Of a stretch of 7,563 nt of DNA, positions 1 through 4,749 are shown one piece after another (the first letter of the stretch is position 1; every line of letters begins with the position of its first letter). Position numbers and translations under genes: made by a program. Source of the stretch: an uncultured Flavobacterium sp. (lineage in GTDB: Bacteria > Bacteroidota > Bacteroidia > Flavobacteriales > Flavobacteriaceae); the NCBI RefSeq assembly GCF_946482535.1, contig NZ_CAMLRU010000131.1, forward strand, positions 1 through 7,563. The letters are read 5' to 3'. A model generated the notes under the pieces. It was not told the DNA's origin. It ran no database searches and saw nothing but the letters and a program-made list of their open reading frames with translations.

Positions 1-58
1 AATTATTTATGTTGTTATTTGGAAAGCCCTAATTTACTAAAAAGTCAAAGGATTAACT

Positions 59-75
59 ATTAACTTTAAGTTAAT
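59..75. other. 17-bp AT-rich palindrome after the last gene (weak terminator or operator)
   Basis: ATTAACTTTAAGTTAAT is a perfect inverted repeat around the central T at 67. It lies 11 bases beyond the stop codon of the maleate isomerase gene. As RNA it would form at best a weak hairpin (about six A-U/G-C pairs around a short loop) with only one G-C pair, so an intrinsic terminator is doubtful. It could instead bind a dimeric regulator of a gene to the left. The rest of bases 1-86 is AT-rich and shows no other recognisable feature. Confidence 0.3.
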
Positions 76-86
76 TAAAATTCACT

Positions 87-839
87 TTAGTATTTACCGC
101 TCAGCAATTCTCCACCAATAGCTGATTTGGCTTCAATGCCTAATTTTTTCATCATTTCATAAGTCGTACAAACCGCTGCCGAAGTTACCGGAATGCCACA
201 TTCGGCCTGAATCAAATCAACTGCTTCCAACGATGGCATTTGCACACAAGCAGAAGCGACTAACACATCTACATCCGTCAAATCTAATTGCTTGTAAATT
301 TCCAGCAAATTCATCGGGTTTTGGGCTGCCACTTCCAAGTTATCCGGAATTTCGAGTGCTATACTTTGCTTGACTTTAATGCCTTGGTGTTCAATATAAT
401 CCACAACCATATCCGTTAGCGGACGCATATATGGCGTAATAATCGAAATTTGTTTGGCACCCAACACTTTCAGTCCGTTAATTAAAGCACCGGCCGAAGT
501 CACGATAGGCGTCGGAAAATCATTGGCCACCGTCTCTTGGTGTAAGTTCACTTCCGAAACGCAATGATAACCGCGTCCCATACTCATGATAGCCACTAAA
601 CACGCATAACCCATGACATCCACATGCGCGTCTGACAATTCTTGGGCACATTTTAAACTCATGGCGTCCATGGCTTCGAGTTCTTCTTTGGTCACTTTTT
701 TCATTCGCATGCGGCTGCTGTGAAACGTGAATCGCTCGGGTAAAATGGTTTCTCTGGCTCTGAAAATAGCCGGTATTTCGGTTTCCATCGTTACGTTTGA
801 AGATGGTACTATTTGTCCTATTCTAAATTTTTTGTTCAT
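87..839 (-). CDS. Maleate cis-trans isomerase (Asp/Glu racemase superfamily)
   Basis: Predicted cytosolic enzyme converting maleate to fumarate, which enters the TCA cycle; the family includes MaiA and NicE. The 250-residue length is normal for the family. The N-terminus 'RIGQIVPSSNVTMETEIPA' (residues 6-24) and 'RFTFHSSRMRMK' (36-47) are, from memory, hallmark maleate isomerase segments. The two catalytic cysteines expected in this fold are present: Cys80 in 'GYACLVAIM' and Cys198 in 'SACVQMPS'. 'TPYMRPLT' (135-142) and 'EIPDNLEV' (163-170) match substrate-pocket segments. The ATG start places the 'IGQIVPSSN' motif at the usual distance from the N-terminus. It is the last gene of the predicted operon, 132 bp after the FAH-family gene with a repeat element between them. 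Its presence implies the preceding hydrolase releases maleate rather than fumarate. Arylmalonate decarboxylase and Asp/Glu racemase are related alternatives, but the motifs favour maleate isomerase. Confidence 0.93.
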   Translation of the reverse strand: MNKKFRIGQIVPSSNVTMETEIPAIFRARETILPERFTFHSSRMRMKKVTKEELEAMDAMSLKCAQELSDAHVDVMGYACLVAIMSMGRGYHCVSEVNLHQETVANDFPTPIVTSAGALINGLKVLGAKQISIITPYMRPLTDMVVDYIEHQGIKVKQSIALEIPDNLEVAAQNPMNLLEIYKQLDLTDVDVLVASACVQMPSLEAVDLIQAECGIPVTSAAVCTTYEMMKKLGIEAKSAIGGELLSGKY

Positions 840-842
840 TTT

Positions 843-869
843 GTTTCAAGTTTAAAAGTTCCAAGTTGG
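843..869. repeat. Short degenerate CAAGTT repeat in the intergenic gap
   Basis: CAAGTT occurs at 847-852 and again at 862-867, with the related AAAAGTTC between them; the second copy sits in the small palindrome CCAAGTTGG (861-869). It lies just upstream of the maleate isomerase start. I associate such degenerate repeats with flavobacterial intergenic DNA; no function is evident. Confidence 0.3.
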
Positions 870-890
870 TTACAGAGAACTTAAATATTT

Positions 891-979
891 GGGCGTTCCC
901 TCGTCTGAAGAACGAGGTCGGGCTTTCCGTTACAATCTTTTTTTTTCAAAAAAGGATTTTCACTACAATCCCTAACGCG
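891..979 (+). repeat. Three-stem intergenic repeat element (element A)
   Basis: The stretch folds into three nested parts. The ends pair as GCGTT (893-897) with AACGC (974-978). Hairpin 1 pairs CCTCGT (899-904) with ACGAGG (912-917) around a 7-base loop. Hairpin 2 pairs 934-944 with 948-958 (AATC plus a T-run against an A-run plus GGATT), with one G-U pair on the plus strand and a C-A mismatch on the minus strand. That asymmetry suggests the plus strand is the element's functional sense, opposite to the operon. The right end overlaps the FAH gene: the last two codons (TCG CGT) and the TAG stop lie inside the element. I recall very similar elements (ends GGGCGTT.../...CCCTAACGC) scattered through flavobacterial genomes, but copy number cannot be checked here. 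The strong hairpins could stabilise the upstream transcript's 3' end or lower expression of the maleate isomerase. Confidence 0.7.
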
Positions 980-1889
980 AAATCTCTTTTACTGTATTCA
1001 CTATCGTCCCAATGCCTTCCACAGTAGCTTCTACTACATCGCCGTCATACAACCACTCTTGCGGATCACGTCCGGCACCAACACCGGCCGGAGTACCGGT
1101 AGCAATAATATCTCCGGGTTCTAAAGTGAAAACCGTGCTTAAATCTTCAATCAAATCGTTGATGTTGAACAACAAGAATTTGGTGTTTGAGTTTTGTTTT
1201 TCTATGCCGTTTACTTTTAGTGATAAGTTTAAATTGTGAGGATTTTCTATTTCGTCTTTAGTCACTAAGATTGGTCCCATTGGCGCAAAAGTATCCTGAC
1301 CTTTAGAAACAATCCATTGGCCTTCTCTTCGGCAATCACGAGCCGAAATATCATTGATGACCGTGTAACCAAAAACATAATCCAAAGCTTCCGCTTTCGG
1401 AACATATTTACCTTGTTTGCCAATCACAACTGCCAGTTCTACTTCCCAATCGAGTTGTGAAGTCAATTTAGTGTTCTTGATAATTTCGGTATGGGTTCCG
1501 GTAACCGTAGTTGGCGGTTTCGAAAAGATAATGGGTTTTTGTGGTAACTTGCCCGTAGTGTCTAATGTTCTGGCACTTTCAGCCACGTGCTCGGTATAAT
1601 TCAAACCAATACCTATAATATTTTTTCTTGGCTTTTGAATAGGCGCAAGTATAGTGACTTCTTCTAAAGAATAAGATATCTCCTCAAAGAAATTCTCCGG
1701 CGTATCGGTTACCATTTCGTTCAATTCGGCTATAATTTCAATGCCCATGTCAATCAATTCTAACATATCGTTTGGCAAAGGGAAATTGGAAATTTCACCA
1801 AAGTCCTCCATATCGATGACTTGGTTATTGTGAAGAAAGCCTAAACGGGGTTCGGCATTTTCTGAAGTGTTGTAAGTGAGTAGTTTCAT
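972..1889 (-). CDS. Fumarylacetoacetate hydrolase family protein, probable maleylpyruvate (or acylpyruvate) hydrolase
   Basis: Predicted cytosolic metal-dependent hydrolase that cleaves the C-C bond of the ring-opened acylpyruvate, giving pyruvate and a C4 dicarboxylic acid. The 305-residue protein has an N-terminal lid-like region (1-85) and the FAH catalytic domain from about 88. Visible motifs are 'GLNYTEHVAE' (95-104) with the catalytic His101-Glu104 pair, metal ligands Glu149 and Glu151 in 'DWEVELAVVIGK', Asp180 in 'VINDISARD', 'SKGQDTFAPMGP' (195-206) and 'EPGDIIATGTPAGVG' (257-271). The start is 16 bp after the stop of the small membrane gene. With a gentisate-dioxygenase-like gene upstream, maleate isomerase downstream and no glutathione-type maleylpyruvate isomerase in the window, direct maleylpyruvate hydrolysis is favoured. 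If the ring substrate is 5-hydroxyanthranilate, the substrate would be the monoamide. The stop codon is supplied by repeat element A. The family is broad, so the exact substrate is inferred from context. Confidence 0.9.
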   Translation of the reverse strand: MKLLTYNTSENAEPRLGFLHNNQVIDMEDFGEISNFPLPNDMLELIDMGIEIIAELNEMVTDTPENFFEEISYSLEEVTILAPIQKPRKNIIGIGLNYTEHVAESARTLDTTGKLPQKPIIFSKPPTTVTGTHTEIIKNTKLTSQLDWEVELAVVIGKQGKYVPKAEALDYVFGYTVINDISARDCRREGQWIVSKGQDTFAPMGPILVTKDEIENPHNLNLSLKVNGIEKQNSNTKFLLFNINDLIEDLSTVFTLEPGDIIATGTPAGVGAGRDPQEWLYDGDVVEATVEGIGTIVNTVKEISR

Positions 1890-1905
1890 TGTTGATTATA
1901 ATGTA

Positions 1906-2100
1906 TTAACTATTTTTATTGAACCTTTTATAAATGTTTACCAGAATAATTAAACTCCACCATACCATAGAAACATATCCTAATACTTTTGCATAAATAC
2001 TTCCTTGTTGTATTAAATAAAAGCTTAACAATAAGAAAATTAGTATTACAGCATTTAATGACTTAAAAGTGTTAACCAAAAAAGTTTTTATAAAGTTCAT
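1906..2100 (-). CDS. Small two-helix membrane protein, function unknown
   Basis: A 64-residue reading frame I do not recognise as a named family. It has two hydrophobic segments, about residues 16-34 ('NAVILIFLLLSFYLI') and 39-56 ('VLGYVSMVWWSLIILVNIY'), separated by a short polar turn. Basic residues at both ends (Lys5, Lys13; Lys58, Arg59, Lys62) suggest a hairpin with both ends in the cytoplasm. The start is an ATG after an A-rich stretch; no clear Shine-Dalgarno is visible, as is common in flavobacteria. It lies 37 bp after the dioxygenase gene and 16 bp before the FAH gene, in the same direction, which supports co-transcription. The segment is markedly more AT-rich than the enzyme genes, so it may be a later insertion or a lineage-specific gene. 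A chance frame in AT-rich spacer DNA cannot be excluded, though two clean helices with basic flanks make translation plausible. Confidence 0.55.
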   Translation of the reverse strand: MNFIKTFLVNTFKSLNAVILIFLLLSFYLIQQGSIYAKVLGYVSMVWWSLIILVNIYKRFNKNS

Positions 2101-2137
2101 TTTTAATTATTGTAAATTTTCGAAGATAATTTTGATC

Positions 2138-3253
2138 TTAAAATTTAATTGCTTGATGTCCGTTGTTTTCTTCATATGTTCTGCCTTGGAATAAGCCTAA
2201 GCCTTCAATCACCGGTAGGTCATTGAAATTGAACAAACACGCATCTTCGGTTGCTGAAGCATTGTGGTGTTCGTGCCATGCCCAAGAAGGTACACAAAAG
2301 ATATCGCGCTCTTTCCAGTCAAATCGTTGGCCGTTGATGATAGTGTAACCACTTCCTTTGGCGCATTGGTACACAAAAGAACCGGTATGCTTGTGGGCTT
2401 TTCCTTTGAAACCGGCCGGTAACAATTGCATCGCCGCACCCATAGTTTGCATTACATGACCACCTGTAAGCGGATTGGAATATTGCATCAAAATGCCGTC
2501 AAAAGCATCGGGATGGTTAACGATTTGAGCGTCTAACAAAGCAGGATAGACTTTACTCCAAGAAAATTTAAACAAAGGAGAATAAGGTTTGTCCCATTGG
2601 TGGTCGGCCGGAATCAACCCGGCGCAACTGTAACTTAACGGCGAATGATTAATAGGTTTTACTAACGGTTGTTTGCCGTCATATACTGCATAATCATTGG
2701 CTTCTAAAGCATTTACTAACGGAATGTCTAAACCGTCTTGCCAAATACAAGTTTGGCCATCGGGTTCTACGCCGTGTTCGTGCCAAGTGGAATTGGGTGT
2801 TATCACAAAGTCATTGACTTCCAACATGATTTTATTGCCGTCTACTACGGTGTAGCCTTTGGAACCTTCCATGATAAAGCGTAGGGCAGAAGCGCGGTGA
2901 CGGTGAGCGGAAGTACTCTCTCCGGGACGCGTGACTTGGATTCCGGTGTATAACCAACCTACAGCTGCCGAAACGTCTTTTCTTTTGTCGTTGACCAAGT
3001 ATACTACTCGTCTTCCGGCTTGTTCGGGTGTTACGAGTTCGGAGGATTTCAAAACGAGACTGCGCAAGTCATCGTATTTCCATAACATGGGTACCGAATT
3101 GGCTCTGGGTTCCCAAGGTTCGATATCGTTAGCAACGGTCCAAAGTGCTCCGGCTCCAAGGACTTCGAGTTCTTTATAATAAGCTTCTAATTCCGGAGTA
3201 TCTTGTACTCTGGCGCGACCGATTACGTCGTCTGAATAGTTGTTGGTTTCCAT
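2138..3253 (-). CDS. Gentisate 1,2-dioxygenase-like bicupin ring-cleavage enzyme
   Basis: Predicted cytosolic Fe(II) dioxygenase that opens a para-hydroxylated ring between C1 and C2: gentisate to maleylpyruvate, or the amino analogue 5-hydroxyanthranilate. The 371-residue length fits the gentisate/salicylate 1,2-dioxygenase family. The N-terminal cupin carries the iron triad His117 and His119 in 'AHRHRASALRF' and His158 in 'TWHEHG', with Arg125 available to hold the substrate carboxylate. The C-terminal cupin also keeps a His set: His287/His289 in 'AHKHTGSFVYQ' and His327 in 'WAWHEHH'. 'TGIQVTRPGE' (103-112) is the usual strand before the first His pair. The ATG is one base after the nitrilase stop (TAAAATG), which suggests translational coupling. 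The family is clear. The choice between gentisate, 5-hydroxyanthranilate, salicylate and 1-hydroxy-2-naphthoate cannot be read from sequence by eye; neighbours favour one of the first two. Confidence 0.9.
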   Translation of the reverse strand: METNNYSDDVIGRARVQDTPELEAYYKELEVLGAGALWTVANDIEPWEPRANSVPMLWKYDDLRSLVLKSSELVTPEQAGRRVVYLVNDKRKDVSAAVGWLYTGIQVTRPGESTSAHRHRASALRFIMEGSKGYTVVDGNKIMLEVNDFVITPNSTWHEHGVEPDGQTCIWQDGLDIPLVNALEANDYAVYDGKQPLVKPINHSPLSYSCAGLIPADHQWDKPYSPLFKFSWSKVYPALLDAQIVNHPDAFDGILMQYSNPLTGGHVMQTMGAAMQLLPAGFKGKAHKHTGSFVYQCAKGSGYTIINGQRFDWKERDIFCVPSWAWHEHHNASATEDACLFNFNDLPVIEGLGLFQGRTYEENNGHQAIKF

Positions 3254-3254
3254 T

Positions 3255-4235
3255 TTATTTTTTGTTGAATTCTTCGTGGTTATCTACAAAGGTAATCTTT
3301 CTGGTTGGAGCGGTATTCACTCTTAAATCGAAAATATCAAAACGGTTGTAATGCCCTAGGATGTCGTGCATTTGTTTGGGTTGGATGCACTTTTCCAAAT
3401 CGATATCGGCGTAAACAATGCCTTCGTCATCAATTAGGGGTGTTCCAATCACGGCGCCATTCGGACCGATAAATCCGGAGAAGGCCGAACTTTTACGCGA
3501 TAACAATTCGTCTACGTTTGGTACATCAGTGCGAAGGGCATCTTTAATTTCTTGAGAAATAGTTGAGCAAGAAACAATGGTAAACAATTTGCCTTCGAAG
3601 GAATGCGCAGCAGCACGAATTTTAATGGCTTCTGCCATGTCATAATCCGGTGGCGCTACCGGTAGCGAAATGTAATTGGCAATGTGTACCAATTCGCCTT
3701 GAGATAGCAACGTAAAACGAGCCAAAGTATTAGTGTTTTCGCCACACGCCAAAGTTCCAACCGGACCAACTTCGGTATCATACACTTTTAACGAAGAACC
3801 GTCACCTGAGGTCCACGTGAGTTTTTCAGCCCAGGTTGGGACCAATTTGCGGTGCTTCCCGATTAAGTTTCCGTGGTTGTCAATGATTAGGTTGGTATTG
3901 TAAATTTCGCCATAACTGTCACCTCGTTCGTTGATGCCGATTACGATGTGCATGTTGTGGTCTTTGGCGGCTTGAAACAACGGCTTCATACTTTCGTCAG
4001 TAACAGCCACTGAGTTTTTATACAATTGCTCGTACCATTTACTGCCTTGCACCGGCGTCATAATCCAGTTCCAATAAGGATAGCCGGCTATGAATACTTC
4101 GGGGAAAGCGATGAGTTGGGCGCCATTGTCACCGGCTTCTTTCACAAAGGAAATAACCTTTTCTATCGTTTTTTCTACATTGAGAAAAACGGGTGACGTT
4201 TGTACGGTGGCGGCTTTGAATTTTTTAAAGTCCAT
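3255..4235 (-). CDS. Nitrilase-family carbon-nitrogen hydrolase, possible amide hydrolase of the pathway
   Basis: A 326-residue member of the nitrilase superfamily, of typical length, predicted cytosolic (no signal peptide). The Glu-Lys-Cys catalytic set is intact: Glu46 in 'AFPEVFIAGYPYW', Lys130 in 'KHRKLVPTWAEKLTW' (with the second conserved Glu137) and Cys164 in 'LACGENTNTLARF'. 'GYPYW' and 'LVPT..E' point to the true nitrilase branch rather than aliphatic amidases or omega-amidases. True nitrilases convert R-CN to acid plus ammonia, sometimes giving amide. The start lies 9 bp after the thioesterase stop and the gene ends one base before the dioxygenase start, so it is tightly embedded in the ring-degradation operon. 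Two roles fit: supplying the aryl acid from an aryl nitrile, or hydrolysing the carboxamide (maleamate or maleamylpyruvate) expected if the substrate is anthranilate. The second is my inference; family membership alone would suggest a nitrile. Confidence 0.9.
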   Translation of the reverse strand: MDFKKFKAATVQTSPVFLNVEKTIEKVISFVKEAGDNGAQLIAFPEVFIAGYPYWNWIMTPVQGSKWYEQLYKNSVAVTDESMKPLFQAAKDHNMHIVIGINERGDSYGEIYNTNLIIDNHGNLIGKHRKLVPTWAEKLTWTSGDGSSLKVYDTEVGPVGTLACGENTNTLARFTLLSQGELVHIANYISLPVAPPDYDMAEAIKIRAAAHSFEGKLFTIVSCSTISQEIKDALRTDVPNVDELLSRKSSAFSGFIGPNGAVIGTPLIDDEGIVYADIDLEKCIQPKQMHDILGHYNRFDIFDLRVNTAPTRKITFVDNHEEFNKK

Positions 4236-4240
4236 AAAAG

Positions 4241-4272
4241 TGAATTATGAATTATGAATTATGAATGATGAA
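4241..4272. repeat. 7-bp tandem repeat (TGAATTA) spanning the thioesterase stop codon
   Basis: On the plus strand there are three perfect TGAATTA units (4241-4261), one variant TGAATGA (4262-4268) and a partial TGAA (4269-4272). The array encodes the last residues of the thioesterase ('SFIIHNS') and its TAA stop. Gain or loss of one unit shifts the frame: with one unit fewer, the frame would read past the present stop into the start of the nitrilase gene before meeting another stop. The heptamer resembles short tandem repeats common in flavobacterial spacers. Slippage is possible, but any effect would be on the extreme C-terminus and on coupling to the nitrilase gene. Confidence 0.8.
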
Positions 4273-4676
4273 ATCTTTGCTTTCATTTCTTCTTTAAAAG
4301 GTTCGGCTTTAATCGCATCTCTGCCGTTGCTGATGCCAACGTTTACTAAAGTGACTTCGCCTTCTAAGCAGGTGTTGCCTTGTTCGTCTTCAAAACGGAA
4401 ACCGCAGTTGACCGAAGCACCGCCGAGTTTGATGACCCAAAGTTTTTTGGTCAACAATTCCCCGATACGGGCTGCTTTTTTGAATTGGACTTTTAAATCT
4501 ACAGTCGGGATGCCATTGGTTTCATGGATTTTGGAGAATGGTCGGTCTAAGGCTTCTTCAAACCAATCTTCGACTAAGTCGTTGAGCATTTCCAGAAAAC
4601 GCGGATAGAAAACGATACCGGCGTAATCGACGTGTTTGAAACGTATTTTTTCTTGTTTGGTAAAATAGTGGTTCAT
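4245..4676 (-). CDS. 4-hydroxybenzoyl-CoA thioesterase-like hotdog thioesterase
   Basis: Predicted cytosolic acyl-CoA thioesterase releasing the free hydroxylated aromatic acid (gentisate or 5-hydroxyanthranilate) from its CoA ester before ring cleavage. The 143-residue single hotdog domain is the usual size. 'RFKHVDYAGIVFYPRF' (12-27) is the family signature, with catalytic Asp17 at the same number as in the classic Pseudomonas 4-hydroxybenzoyl-CoA thioesterase. The following helix ('FLEMLNDLVEDWFEE', 27-41) and the strands 'TVDLKVQFKKAARIGE' (58-73) and 'GGASVNCGFRFED' (85-97) complete the fold. The start codon places Asp17 correctly. The C-terminus runs into a 7-bp tandem repeat, so the last seven residues are probably not conserved. 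It lies 73 bp after the CoA ligase gene, with repeat element B in the gap, and 9 bp before the nitrilase gene. A general YbgC-like acyl-CoA thioesterase is the alternative; context favours an aryl-CoA. Confidence 0.9.
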   Translation of the reverse strand: MNHYFTKQEKIRFKHVDYAGIVFYPRFLEMLNDLVEDWFEEALDRPFSKIHETNGIPTVDLKVQFKKAARIGELLTKKLWVIKLGGASVNCGFRFEDEQGNTCLEGEVTLVNVGISNGRDAIKAEPFKEEMKAKISSFIIHNS

Positions 4677-4687
4677 ATTATCTTTTT

Positions 4688-4742
4688 TAGCCCCGATTGC
4701 AGCTGGCTACCATGTAGCGCGGAAAGCGGGAAACAGCTCCTA
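4688..4742 (-). repeat. Short hairpin repeat element in the ligase-thioesterase gap (element B)
   Basis: This 55-bp stretch fills most of the 73-bp gap and is more GC-rich than the surrounding spacer. It contains a perfect hairpin, GCTAC (4706-4710) with GTAGC (4714-4718), and an outer pairing of CCCG (4692-4695) with CGGG (4727-4730). Read on the minus strand it contains CTTTCCG before the hairpin and CTGCAATC after it. Element A has CTTTCCG and CTACAATC in the same order around its own hairpin, so the two look related. I recall elements starting TAGCCCCGATTG and ending AGCTCCTA in flavobacterial spacers. No promoter or reading frame is apparent in the gap. Confidence 0.6.
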
Positions 4743-4749
4743 ATTATTT

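Noticed and set aside
891..979. Element A as a tRNA or as an intrinsic terminator
   Set aside because: The three-stem shape is superficially cloverleaf-like, but there is no T-loop, anticodon arm or acceptor pattern. The T-run hairpin is an A/T stem with no GC-rich stem followed by a U-tract.
1012..1599. Plus-strand open frames of 60-75 residues
   Set aside because: Both are antisense to the FAH-family gene with intact metal and catalytic motifs; Ser/Thr/Val-rich composition is typical of antisense shadow.
2163..3351. Several 60-82-residue frames overlapping the bicupin gene and the end of the nitrilase gene
   Set aside because: They overlap strongly supported coding sequence and show no motif, plausible start context or independent spacing.
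4261..4608. 115-residue plus-strand open frame
   Set aside because: It lies wholly antisense to the thioesterase, whose catalytic signature is clear. It has no recognisable domain and a low-complexity Ser/Pro-rich composition.
4677..4749. Internal promoter in the ligase-thioesterase gap
   Set aside because: I looked for the Bacteroidota pattern (TTG, then TAnnTTTG about 20 bases later) on the minus strand and found no convincing match; the gap is mostly the hairpin element.
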